Origin: Aurantimonas coralicida
GTDB taxonomy: Bacteria; Pseudomonadota; Alphaproteobacteria; Rhizobiales; Rhizobiaceae
Assembly: GCA_011050685.1 (NCBI GenBank)
Contig: DRFF01000106.1
Location: 1 to 60,953 of the forward strand
DNA length: 60,953 bases
Direction of reading: 5' to 3'
Positions 51,716-60,362 of the stretch are shown here, in pieces. The notes below the pieces were generated by a model. The model saw only the letters and a program-made list of their open reading frames with translations, was not told the origin of the DNA and made no database searches. The stretch's first letter is position 1, and each line of letters opens with the position of its first letter. The position numbers and the translations under genes were made by a program.

Positions 51716-52888
51716 TCAGATCGATCGTAAACGCTGCCGCAGGAGGGTCATCCAGCGCTTCGGGGCCATGTCCCGGTCGAGTGGCAACGGGCGGCTCGGA
51801 TGCCCGTCCGGGCGGGGAAGTACGTCCGTAACCCAGCTGTAGCGGTCGCTGACACCCCAGACGATCACCGATTCCGGCGCCTTGTAAGCAAAGACTCCGT
51901 CGAGGAGATCGGTCACCAGACGTTGCGCCGTCGCATCCTGCGGTTCGGCACCGGGCACGCTCTCCCAGTCGATCACATCCAGCTCGGTCACCAGCAGGCC
52001 GACCCCCAGGCCATCGAGCGTGCGGTGGAACATCTCCAGCGCGTCCTTGTCGATCGTCCGGTCGGCGTAGAGATGCCCCTGGATGCCGACGCCGGTGACC
52101 GCCACGTTGCGGTCCTGGAGCTGGCGCACGATGGTCAGCATCACCTCGCGGCGGGCATTGTAGCGCGGCCCGGCGAATTCGAGATCATAGTCGTTGATCA
52201 CCAGCCGCGCCCCGGGATCCGCCCGCGCCGTCGCCTCGAAGGCGATCGGAATATGACGCGGGCCGAGCTTCTTGAGCCAGGCGGTTCGGCGCAGCGGACC
52301 CTCGCTGATCGGGTTATGCGAGATCACCTCATTGACGACGTCCCAGCCTATCAGCTTGCCCTTGTAGCGGTCGCCGACCCGTTCGATGTGCTCGACGAGC
52401 GCCGCCTCCGCCTCCGCCGCTGTCTCGATCCGCTCCACCCAGTCGGGCGTCGAATTCCACCAAACGTGGCAGGTCCCGCGGGTCGAGCGGCCGTTGGAGA
52501 GGGCAAACTCCACCAGCCGGTCCGCGGGCTCGAAATTCCAGCTGTCCCGGGTCGGCCGGATTTGATCGAATTTCAGTTCGTTCATCGGCATGATCAGGTC
52601 GAAATAGTCGACGGCGGCGTTTCTGTAGACCGGGTCGGCGTCGAAATACTCGGCTTGGATCGCGCAACCGAGGGGCACCGGACCGGACCGGGTTGCCCCA
52701 TGACGCTCGGCCCGGGCCGGCGCGACTGTCCCCGGTGCCAGTGCCAGCCCGGCGCCGGCGGCCAGCAGAGAACGGCGCGTTAAGGTTCCCGCGCTATTGG
52801 AAAGGTTGGACAAAGACCCGTTCGCCGCGTCCCGCTGCGGGACGGCGAATGCGGATTGTGCGGCTCGACGGCGGTGAAGTATCGTCAT
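51716..52888 (-). CDS. GH10 endo-beta-1,4-xylanase-like hydrolase, Tat-exported
   Basis: A 390-residue GH10 glycosidase. ATG 52888 follows a GAGGGG site. A Tat signal is present (LTRRSLLAAGAGLALAPG). GH10 motifs: RGTCHVWWNSTPDW, the acid/base Glu in IGWDVVNEVISHNP and the nucleophile Glu in LLVTELDVIDWES, with IVWGVSDRYSW at the end. Within an exopolysaccharide cluster it more probably trims the polymer than digests xylan. It is divergent from the flippase gene, 28 bases apart. Confidence 0.88.
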   Translation of the reverse strand: MTILHRRRAAQSAFAVPQRDAANGSLSNLSNSAGTLTRRSLLAAGAGLALAPGTVAPARAERHGATRSGPVPLGCAIQAEYFDADPVYRNAAVDYFDLIMPMNELKFDQIRPTRDSWNFEPADRLVEFALSNGRSTRGTCHVWWNSTPDWVERIETAAEAEAALVEHIERVGDRYKGKLIGWDVVNEVISHNPISEGPLRRTAWLKKLGPRHIPIAFEATARADPGARLVINDYDLEFAGPRYNARREVMLTIVRQLQDRNVAVTGVGIQGHLYADRTIDKDALEMFHRTLDGLGVGLLVTELDVIDWESVPGAEPQDATAQRLVTDLLDGVFAYKAPESVIVWGVSDRYSWVTDVLPRPDGHPSRPLPLDRDMAPKRWMTLLRQRLRSI

Positions 52889-52916
52889 CTGCCCCTCGCC
52901 TCCAAGGTTGTCGATC

Positions 52917-54230
52917 ATGCCATTTTTCGCAGTCTGGATCGAAAGGCTTAAGGGCAACCTAAATCTCGTGCGGGACTACGCCTCGTTGCTCGGCGGCTCG
53001 GCCGGGCGCCTCGTCCTGTCGCTCGCCTATTTCGTCTCCATCGCCAATGGGCTGTCGGTTGGCGATTTCGGCCTGTTCGCCACGGCCTCGGCAACCGGAA
53101 TCGTCCTGTCGCGCATTGCCGGCTTTGGCTTCGTCTCACCGCTCTATCGCGTCGCGACGGTCCGTCGGCGATTGGTGGGAACCTACACCGCCGGACTGAT
53201 CGCCGCCTTTATCCTGTCCCTGCCCCTGGTCGCGATCGCAGCGGCCGGATTCTATGTCGCGTTCTTCAAGGGCGAGATGAGCATCGGCGCCTTCGCCGCC
53301 GTGGTCCTGGCGGAGGTCGTGTTCTGGCGCGCCCTCGAGGTCGTGGTCATCGTGAACAATGGCCTCGGACGCTTTATACGCGGGGCGATCATCGTCATCG
53401 CCGGCTCGGCGATCCGGGCCGTGGCCGCCGTCGGTTTCGTGATGATCGGCGACGGCTCGCTGGTGCAATGGGCGCTCGCCTATGCCGGCGCGAACGCCGT
53501 TGCGGCAAGTTTCGCGATCATCGCCTATTATCCCCGTCAGCGCCTGCGCCTGCGTCCGGCCCTCTATCTCGCCAGGTGGCGGGACAGCGTCTCGGTCGCC
53601 AGCGCCGAAATCATCTTCTATCTTCAGTCCGAGCTCGACAAGCTGCTGGTCCTGTCGCTCGGCGGGCCGCAGATGGCCGGCATCTACGCGATCTTAATGC
53701 GGCTCATCGATCTCACCGCCCTGCCGATCCGTTCCTTCAACACGATGATCGTCCAGAAACTGATGCGCACGCCCGAGTGGCTGACACAATGGCGAATCCG
53801 TTGGGGCATCGAGGCTGCCGTCGCGGCGGTGTCCGTCGCAGGCCTCGGCTTTCTCGGCGGTGTCTTGCACGTCTTTCCGACGGCGCTCGGCAAGAATGTC
53901 GCCGAGGCCGCGCCTTTGGTGCTGCTCGCTCTGCTCGTGCCGGCCTTCCGCAATCTGGTCGAATATGAGAGCGAGCTTCTCTACGCCCGTGGCAGGACCG
54001 GGATACGGGCGATGATCCTGGCGGTCGTCGGCCTCATCAAGGCGGCGCTTCTCATCGTTCTGCTGCGCGCGGCGCCGCAGACCGAGACCTGGATTTTCGG
54101 CCTGAACGGATTGTTCCTGGTGCTCTGGATCGTGTCCGCCGCTGCGACCTACGCGGCGTTCGACTGGACCAGCCCGCGCGCCACGCGCTCGGCGCGGCGT
54201 CTTACGCCAGCCCAGCAGCCCGGCGAATGA
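52917..54230 (+). CDS. Polysaccharide flippase (Wzx/MATE-like)
   Basis: A 437-residue inner-membrane protein with about 12 helices (for example RLVLSLAYFVSIANGLS, TAGLIAAFILSLPLVAIAAAGFYVAFF, and AEAAPLVLLALLVPAF). It resembles the oligosaccharide flippases that move lipid-linked repeat units across the membrane. ATG 52917 is preferred to the TTG at 52908. Convergent with the next glycosyltransferase, overlapping it by 29 bases. Part of the exopolysaccharide cluster. Confidence 0.85.
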   Translation: MPFFAVWIERLKGNLNLVRDYASLLGGSAGRLVLSLAYFVSIANGLSVGDFGLFATASATGIVLSRIAGFGFVSPLYRVATVRRRLVGTYTAGLIAAFILSLPLVAIAAAGFYVAFFKGEMSIGAFAAVVLAEVVFWRALEVVVIVNNGLGRFIRGAIIVIAGSAIRAVAAVGFVMIGDGSLVQWALAYAGANAVAASFAIIAYYPRQRLRLRPALYLARWRDSVSVASAEIIFYLQSELDKLLVLSLGGPQMAGIYAILMRLIDLTALPIRSFNTMIVQKLMRTPEWLTQWRIRWGIEAAVAAVSVAGLGFLGGVLHVFPTALGKNVAEAAPLVLLALLVPAFRNLVEYESELLYARGRTGIRAMILAVVGLIKAALLIVLLRAAPQTETWIFGLNGLFLVLWIVSAAATYAAFDWTSPRATRSARRLTPAQQPGE

Positions 54231-55125
54231 GATCGGGATCGGTGCCGGTGAAGGACTGGATGCCCGCAGCGACCTGATGCGACTCCAGCCCCGCGGCGAA
54301 ATCCGTCAGTTCGCGTGAGCCGAGGGCCGCGCCGTTCCAGTAGACCTGACACAGCTCCAGGTCGCTCGGCGCGTGGCGATCGGGTCGATCTTCGCACTCG
54401 TCGATGAAGCGCCCGTAGATCGTACATTCCGACAGGCTGCGCGAGGCCGCGATGGCCGCGAGCCAAGGCTTGCCCGTCCGGGCTTCGACGCGGCGTCGCA
54501 AGTCCCGAACCGTGTCGGTGCGCCAGGCCAAAAGCGTGGTGATGTAGGCCGTATCGGTCCAAAGTGGCGTGGAAATTCCGAGCAATTCTCCGGCCCGTCG
54601 CGACCATTCGCGGTGTTCGTCGCGCGCGGCGGAATCGATGGTCGCAACCGCGCCCTTACGACGGAAGAAACGAACCTTGCCGTCGCTCGACAGGCTGCCG
54701 ACGTCAAACTCCCGCAGAAAGACCACGTCGGAATCAACGGAGAGCATCACCTCTTCTTCGATCGCCGCCGCGATCGCCAACCGCCGCAATTGCTGGACAT
54801 GCCAGCCGCGCAGAGGTGGACCGTAAACCGACAACCAGATCCGCCGACGGCCGAAGGACAAGGGGTCCGGGAACGGGCGCAACCAACGCGGAAGTAGCTC
54901 GCGCTCGTCGACGATCTCCCGCTTCGGCCCGGCGAGTTGCCGGAACAGCGCGATGTCGCCCGCCTCGACCAGGATCAGGTGCCGCGTAAAGCCGGTAACG
55001 CGCCGATCGATGCTTTCGCAGAGCAACCGGCATCGCTCGAAATCGCCGCGATAACTCGATGTGGCGATCGCCGATCGCATGGGTCGCCCTTTCCCGGCGC
55101 CATGCCGTGGCGCGGCGTCAGACAT
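54202..55125 (-). CDS. DUF6492 family protein, putative glycosyltransferase
   Basis: A 307-residue protein. The start ATG 55125 lies within the end of the upstream gene, behind CGGGAGCGGG; ATG 55080 is an alternative. IATSSYRGDFERCRLLCESI, then EEEVMLSVDSDVVFLREFD (a DxD-like acid pair) and DTAYITTLLAWR suggest a GT-A-like fold. DUF6492 members are found in polysaccharide loci. Likely adds a sugar to the repeat unit; specificity unknown. Confidence 0.75.
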   Translation of the reverse strand: MSDAAPRHGAGKGRPMRSAIATSSYRGDFERCRLLCESIDRRVTGFTRHLILVEAGDIALFRQLAGPKREIVDERELLPRWLRPFPDPLSFGRRRIWLSVYGPPLRGWHVQQLRRLAIAAAIEEEVMLSVDSDVVFLREFDVGSLSSDGKVRFFRRKGAVATIDSAARDEHREWSRRAGELLGISTPLWTDTAYITTLLAWRTDTVRDLRRRVEARTGKPWLAAIAASRSLSECTIYGRFIDECEDRPDRHAPSDLELCQVYWNGAALGSRELTDFAAGLESHQVAAGIQSFTGTDPDLIRRAAGLA

Positions 55126-55915
55126 CGTCCCGCTCCCGCCGCAACCGATCCCGCAGGATGCCAAGGAGGAAGAGCGGGTTGCCGAGAATATAGCGGCGCC
55201 ACATCCTGCCGGGCTCCAGCATCAGTCGCCAGGCCCATTCCATGCGCAGGCGTCGAATAGCGAGCGGCGCCCGCGCGACATTGCCGGCGAGAAAGTCGAA
55301 CAGCGCGCCGACGCCGACGAAGAGCCGGCCATGCCGCTCGCTCAGATGATCGGCGATAAAGAGTTCCTGGGCCGGAACTCCCATGGCGACGAGGACGACG
55401 TCGGCCTTGGCCGCGGCAAGCTCGTCCAGGACGCCGGCACAGGCTTCGCGGTCGAAGAACCCATCCGAGACCACGAGATAATCATGCACCGGGATCTCGG
55501 CGGCGAGCCTTCTCGCCGCGCGCTCGGCGATGCCCGGCGCGCCTCCAATCAGAGCGACGCGCAGGCGGCCGTCGAGCGAGGCGAGAAGGCGGGGCAGGAA
55601 ATCGGTGCCGTTGAGATTCTCGGTGAACGGTTTGCCGTAGAGCATTCGCGCCGCGATATCGACGCCGATCCCGTCGGGGATCACCCAAAAGCGCCCCAGA
55701 GCGCGTTTGTAGGCTGCGTCCCGGCGGGCGAGGTTGACACAATGGGCATTGAGGAAGGCGAGCCGCGTGGTCCGGCCGGCCGCCAGTGCGTCGGCGAGCG
55801 CCGCGATAACTGCCGCGCCGGAGAGGTCGGCAACCGCGATACCGGCGATGTCACGGCTCACGGCAGTATCGTCTCGCGCTGAACCCGCCGGCCAGATGGC
55901 GCTCGCTCCCATCAT
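55118..55915 (-). CDS. WecG/TagA/CpsF family glycosyltransferase
   Basis: A 265-residue GT26-type enzyme that typically transfers ManNAcA, ManNAc or a similar sugar onto a lipid-linked intermediate. Signature blocks: AFLNAHCVNLARRDAAYKRAL, RFWVIPDGIGVDIAARMLYGKPFTENLNGTDFLP, VVLVAMGVPAQELFI and LFVGVGALFDFLAGNVARAP. The end overlaps the next gene by eight bases; the start overlaps the upstream GT4 gene. Membrane-associated, no clear transmembrane helix. Confidence 0.92.
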   Translation of the reverse strand: MMGASAIWPAGSARDDTAVSRDIAGIAVADLSGAAVIAALADALAAGRTTRLAFLNAHCVNLARRDAAYKRALGRFWVIPDGIGVDIAARMLYGKPFTENLNGTDFLPRLLASLDGRLRVALIGGAPGIAERAARRLAAEIPVHDYLVVSDGFFDREACAGVLDELAAAKADVVLVAMGVPAQELFIADHLSERHGRLFVGVGALFDFLAGNVARAPLAIRRLRMEWAWRLMLEPGRMWRRYILGNPLFLLGILRDRLRRERDDV

Positions 55916-57156
55916 CGTCCGGCGACTCCGTTGGCGAGTCGAGGCAGGACGGTTGCATCCGTCTCGACCGATGCAGCCAGCGCCTGAGGCGTGTTGACGG
56001 CCTTGGTGAACCGTTCCAGACCGGCGGCGATGCCCGCGTCGAGCGCGGTCGCCTGGGAACGCGCGAAGGCGGCGCCATCGAGGCGAAGCGACTGGCCGCC
56101 CCTTTCGGCGGCGACAAGTTCGACGATCCGGGCGGCGAAGTCCTGCGGCGTATCCGCGACCCGCACATTGGCGGGAACGCTGTCGACGCCGCGCAGGGCC
56201 TGCGGCGTCGCGACCGCCGGCATCCCCTCCTCGAAGGTCTCGATCGTCTTCAACTGAACGCCGGTGCCGCCCTTGGTCGCCAGGGCGAGCACGCGCGAGG
56301 CGCCGACGAACCGCTGGGCGTCCTCGACGCGGCCGAGAAAAGTGACGTTGGCGGGGGCGGCGGGTGGCGGGCCATCGAAGCGCCCGGCCACCGCGATGGA
56401 CATATCGGAGGGAAGCAGCGGCACGACCGCGTCGACGAACCAGTCGAGGCCGACCCGGTTCGGCGCCCAGCTCCAGGTGCCGATGAGCCCGACATCATGG
56501 GTTCGTTCGCCCGTGTCAGCGACGTTCGGGCGGCCGACGGTCAGCGCCAGCGGCACGCATTTGTCGGATCCGGCTAGGCCGAGCCCGTCCCGGTCGTCTT
56601 CGCTCAGCGTATGGACGACCGCCGCGTCCCGGCAGATCGTTGCCTCGGCGCGCTCGAGCAGCGCCGCCTCGCGGCCGAAGAGAAGCCGCGTGTGGAGACC
56701 GCCAGTGTTGCGGGCGTTTTCGCGGGCGGAGCGATGTTCGACGTTGTGGGCGATGAAGATCGACGGTTTTTGGCGCGCCAGGAAGGGATAGGCAACCGGC
56801 ATCTGCACGGAACTGAGAACATATCCGTCCACCGGCCCCGCTTCGGCCAGACGCCCAAGAAGTTCGGCGCGGCTAAGCCCGGCCACTTTCGCGGCTCCGA
56901 CCGGCAGCTTGCGAGCGAACGCCGCGCCGACCCAGGCCGCCTTGCGGAGCGTCGACGCCCCGGAATTCTCGATCGCCAGTTCGCCGAGGCATATTTCGTC
57001 CGCTCTGGCGGGCCGCGACCCCGGCCGGCGGAAGCCGACGAAAGTCAGCCGCACGCCATGATGGCGGTACGCCGCGACGATGGCGCGGTTCGCGATCTCG
57101 AAGCCGGTCGATGGGGCGTCGTCGGGCAGGAGCGACGAAACGAACAAAAGATGCAT
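55912..57156 (-). CDS. Glycosyltransferase family 4 protein
   Basis: A 414-residue GT-B glycosyltransferase. ATG 57156 gives the typical start MHLLFVSSLLPDDAPSTGFEIANRAIV. Later blocks: RKLPVGAAKVAGLSRAELLG, IFIAHNVEHRSARENARNTGG, then GLIGTWSWAPNRVGLDWFVDAVVPLL and the sugar-nucleotide-binding ALATKGGTGVQLKTIETFEEGMPAV (E-x7-E). It adds a sugar to the exopolysaccharide repeat. It is divergent from the GT2 gene. Confidence 0.9.
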   Translation of the reverse strand: MHLLFVSSLLPDDAPSTGFEIANRAIVAAYRHHGVRLTFVGFRRPGSRPARADEICLGELAIENSGASTLRKAAWVGAAFARKLPVGAAKVAGLSRAELLGRLAEAGPVDGYVLSSVQMPVAYPFLARQKPSIFIAHNVEHRSARENARNTGGLHTRLLFGREAALLERAEATICRDAAVVHTLSEDDRDGLGLAGSDKCVPLALTVGRPNVADTGERTHDVGLIGTWSWAPNRVGLDWFVDAVVPLLPSDMSIAVAGRFDGPPPAAPANVTFLGRVEDAQRFVGASRVLALATKGGTGVQLKTIETFEEGMPAVATPQALRGVDSVPANVRVADTPQDFAARIVELVAAERGGQSLRLDGAAFARSQATALDAGIAAGLERFTKAVNTPQALAASVETDATVLPRLANGVAGR

Positions 57157-57464
57157 TCCGACCGGACCACTCCGCGCATTGCAGGAATCCGATTGTCGCA
57201 GCCGCACGTTGAAATTGCCCTAATGCCGCCGGCACGTTTCGGCGGCTTGATCGCCGCGCGGCGTCGTGGAGCAGGCCAAGCGTGCCATGGGGATGGATCG
57301 GAAAGCGCGCCGCGGAGCCAGCGTCTCGTTTGTTCTGCTGGGCTCGCGGCCGAATTTCGCGATTTTTGAGGGCTGCGTCGAGACTTCGTTCATCTTCTTC
57401 TGATTTTGTTCTGGTATCTGCTCCAACCCGCCTTCCGGTAAGCGATCCGATCGAACGACGCCCT
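57157..57464. other. 308-base divergent intergenic region
   Basis: Lies between the starts of the GT4 and GT2 genes and should hold both promoters. The ORF extension from 57282 into the GT2 gene has no ribosome site and is discounted. No clear operator, repeat or RNA gene is visible. Confidence 0.5.
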
Positions 57465-58445
57465 ATGACCGACGCCATCACCATCGAGTGTATCTCGCCG
57501 GACCTCGATTTCGGGCGGTACGAGGTCGTCGTCACCCTGCCGACTTTCCGCCGGCCGGAGCATCTCCTGAAAACGCTCGAATCGCTCGCCGTCCAACAGA
57601 CCGAAAGGCGGTTCGCGGTCATCGTCATGGAGAACGATGCCGAAGGCCGCGAGGGACTGGCCGCCGCCGCGCACTTGTTCGAAACCGGTCAGCTTCCCGG
57701 ATTGATCCTGATCGCCCATGAGCGCGGCAATTGCGCGGCCTATAATGCGGGATGGCAAACGGCGATCGAGCGCTTCCCGGCGATGCGGTATCTTATGGTG
57801 ATCGACGACGACGAGATTGCCAGCGAAACCTGGATCGAGCGGCTGGCGACAACCGCCGAAACACTCGCCGTCGACATCGTCGGCGCCCCGCAGATTCCGA
57901 TTTTCGAAGGCAATGGACAGGCGCGCTATGCCCGCCATCCCGTTTTCACGCCCCATTACGCCCGAACCGGACCCGTGCCGATCCTCTATTCCTCCGGCAA
58001 CGTCCTGATCCGCCGCCGTGTCCTGGAGGCGATCGGCGCCCCCTATCTCGATACTGCCTTCAACTTCATCGGCGGTGGCGACAGCGACTTCTATTCGCGC
58101 TGCCGCGAAAAAGGTTTCACCTTCGGCTGGTGCACGGAGGCGCCCGTCCATGAGACGACGCCAGCCCGGCGCACCGAATTCTCGTGGCTGAACGCGCGGG
58201 CACTGCGCAATGGCGCGATCTCCTCGATCATCGAGCGTCGCCGTCGCGGCGGGACGACCGACCGGTTCCGCCGCCTCGCCAAGAGCGCCGCCTTGCTGGC
58301 CGCCTCGCCGTTCCGCTCGGCACGGCTAGCCTTCGACACCAAGTCGCCTGTCATCGGACTTTATCACATGCAGGTCGCCGTCGGCCGCCTGCTCGCCGAA
58401 TTCGGCCTCGTCAATGAACAATATCGTCGTCCCGAACAGAACTGA
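57465..58445 (+). CDS. Glycosyltransferase family 2 protein
   Basis: A 326-residue GT-A enzyme. ATG 57465 precedes ECISPDLDFGRYEVVVTLPTFRRPEHLLKTLESL, a typical GT2 start. The metal- and nucleotide-binding region is MVIDDDEIAS (D-D-D), followed by the acceptor region YLDTAFNFIGGGDSDFYSRC, where the acidic GDSD is characteristic. It overlaps the next gene by 32 bases. Probably part of the exopolysaccharide repeat assembly. Confidence 0.92.
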   Translation: MTDAITIECISPDLDFGRYEVVVTLPTFRRPEHLLKTLESLAVQQTERRFAVIVMENDAEGREGLAAAAHLFETGQLPGLILIAHERGNCAAYNAGWQTAIERFPAMRYLMVIDDDEIASETWIERLATTAETLAVDIVGAPQIPIFEGNGQARYARHPVFTPHYARTGPVPILYSSGNVLIRRRVLEAIGAPYLDTAFNFIGGGDSDFYSRCREKGFTFGWCTEAPVHETTPARRTEFSWLNARALRNGAISSIIERRRRGGTTDRFRRLAKSAALLAASPFRSARLAFDTKSPVIGLYHMQVAVGRLLAEFGLVNEQYRRPEQN

Positions 58446-59706
58446 CGCCGTCGGCGTCCACGACCCGATCAGGGTGCTTCGGCTCGTCTTCGCGGCGACG
58501 ATCCTGACGTTTCTTCTCGTCTCCTTCACGCCCTTCGTGCTGGAATACGAGACCGACGTTCAGGGCAATATCGTCAATCAACTCGGCTACAGCGCACTCG
58601 CTCTCGTCGCGATCGTCGGCCACCTCCTGTTCACCGACCGCACGGTCGCGCTCTCGCTGCTGCGCCCGGTCTGGCTGTTGACGATCGCCTTGCTGGCCTT
58701 TTCGGTCCTGCAATCGGAGTCGCCGGGCACCGCGATCCGCGCGATCCTGTTCACCCTGACCGCAATGCTCGCCATGACCGGCGCGCTCAGCCTTCCGCCC
58801 TCGATCCGCGACTTCCGGCTGGCACTCGCCATCGCCGCGCTCGTCGTTCTCGGGCTCTCCTATCTGGGGCTTGTCGCCTATCCCGGATTGGCGATCCACG
58901 GATCAGACGGCCTCGAACCGCAGCATGCCGGGTTGTGGCGGGGTATCTACAGCCACAAGAACGTCGCCGGTCCGATCATGGCGATGCTGTTTTTCGCCGG
59001 GCTCTACCTCATGCGCTGCGGCGAGCGGTGGGCCGGACTCGTCATCGCCTTGCTGGCGGCGATCTTCATCTACAAGACCGGCTCCAAGACGACCCTGGCT
59101 CTGGTTCCGCTCGTCGCCCTCTTCGTCACCGGCGGCCGGATCTTCGGCGGTCGTCTCCTGCCGATCACGGTCCTTTTCCTTGCCATTCTCGTAACCGCGC
59201 TGTTGACGCTGGGAGCGGCAATTTCGCCCGCGCTCGACATCGTGCTGCAGGCGGTTCTGCCCGGCACGACCTTTACCGGCCGCCTCGATCTGTGGCGCTT
59301 CACCCTCGACTTGATGGGCCATCACCAATGGACGGGCTTCGGCTTCGAGACTTTCTGGAACACGGGCGTCGTCTACAAGGCCGAGGCCCCGTTCGAGCTG
59401 TCCTGGGACCCGCGCCTTATCGTCAACGCCCATAACGGCTATCTGGACATCGCCATCTGGGGCGGATGGCCGACACTGGCGGTCGCGGCATGGATGCTGG
59501 TGTTGCTGCCGTTCAAGGATTATCTGACGACCCAGCCCGCCGTGGAAAACCGCCGCCTGGCGGATTTCCTCCTGATGATCCTCGCATTTGCCCTGTTGAA
59601 TTCCTTCTTCGAGAGCTATTTCTTCAGTCGCGGCAATCCGATCTGGCTCATGACCTGGCTCGCCATCGTCGGCCTTTGGCTTTGCAGCCGCTTCCGGCTT
59701 GAATAA
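58414..59706 (+). CDS. O-antigen ligase/polymerase family membrane protein (Wzy/ExoQ-like)
   Basis: A 430-residue membrane protein with about 10-12 helices (AATILTFLLVSFTPFVLEYE first). The Wzy_C-type loop contains WRGIYSHKNVAGPIMAMLFFAGL and, later, GTTFTGRLDLWRFTLDLMGHHQWTGFGFETFW, matching polymerases such as ExoQ. It would polymerise lipid-linked repeats exported by the flippase. It overlaps the GT2 gene by 32 bases, so they are probably co-transcribed. Confidence 0.88.
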   Translation: MNNIVVPNRTDAVGVHDPIRVLRLVFAATILTFLLVSFTPFVLEYETDVQGNIVNQLGYSALALVAIVGHLLFTDRTVALSLLRPVWLLTIALLAFSVLQSESPGTAIRAILFTLTAMLAMTGALSLPPSIRDFRLALAIAALVVLGLSYLGLVAYPGLAIHGSDGLEPQHAGLWRGIYSHKNVAGPIMAMLFFAGLYLMRCGERWAGLVIALLAAIFIYKTGSKTTLALVPLVALFVTGGRIFGGRLLPITVLFLAILVTALLTLGAAISPALDIVLQAVLPGTTFTGRLDLWRFTLDLMGHHQWTGFGFETFWNTGVVYKAEAPFELSWDPRLIVNAHNGYLDIAIWGGWPTLAVAAWMLVLLPFKDYLTTQPAVENRRLADFLLMILAFALLNSFFESYFFSRGNPIWLMTWLAIVGLWLCSRFRLE

Positions 59707-59831
59707 TCGCGCGAAACGTCGTCGTGAACCGGGCGACGGGATGACCATTCCAATTCCGAGCCGCCGGCCTAGTTTGCGGTGCAGTAACCCGTTCAGTCCG
59801 CCCGTTCAGATAGAAAGCAACGCTCATCACG

Positions 59832-60299
59832 ATGGACCGCCTGCGCCTCCTTGCCGTCGATAACGACGATCTCGCCATCCTATCGGCCTATTGCCAGGAT
59901 GCCGTCGTCACATTGCGGGACTGTCGCTACCGCGCCGGTGAGCAGCAGTTCGTCGTCGAGATGAACCGCTTCGTCTGGGAAACCGCCGAGGGAATTTCGC
60001 GCTTTCGCCTGTTCCGCAAGGCCGAATACGAGCGGCGGCGGGCCGTCCTGCATTTCGACCGGGTGCGGAGCGTCAAGCGGATGGGCCTGGACGCGACCGA
60101 GGGCGATCAGGTGCTCGTACTGCTGGCCATCCGCTTCACCCCCGCCGATGCCCCCTCCGGGGTCGTCGAACTTGTCTTCGCCGGCGGCTCCGCGATAAGG
60201 CTGGACGTAGAGGTGATCGAGGCGCAGCTCAGCGACGTCGGAGGTGCCTGGAGCACGTCGGCCCGGCCGGAGCACGACCGTTCCGATCCGTCGGCCTGA
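59832..60299 (+). CDS. DUF2948 family protein
   Basis: A 155-residue DUF2948 protein: MDRLRLLAVDNDDLAILSAYCQDAVVTLRDCRYRAGEQQFVVEMNRFVWE, then DRVRSVKRMGLDATEGDQVLVLLAIRF. This family is almost always next to hisD in alphaproteobacteria, as here. The function is unknown; co-occurrence suggests a link to histidine biosynthesis. Typical length and complete. Confidence 0.9.
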   Translation: MDRLRLLAVDNDDLAILSAYCQDAVVTLRDCRYRAGEQQFVVEMNRFVWETAEGISRFRLFRKAEYERRRAVLHFDRVRSVKRMGLDATEGDQVLVLLAIRFTPADAPSGVVELVFAGGSAIRLDVEVIEAQLSDVGGAWSTSARPEHDRSDPSA

Positions 60300-60362
60300 C
60301 GAAGGCAGTTCGGCACGGCGCCGGTCGCCACGCCGCCGCAGAGCAAGAGGGGAATTGCCACA

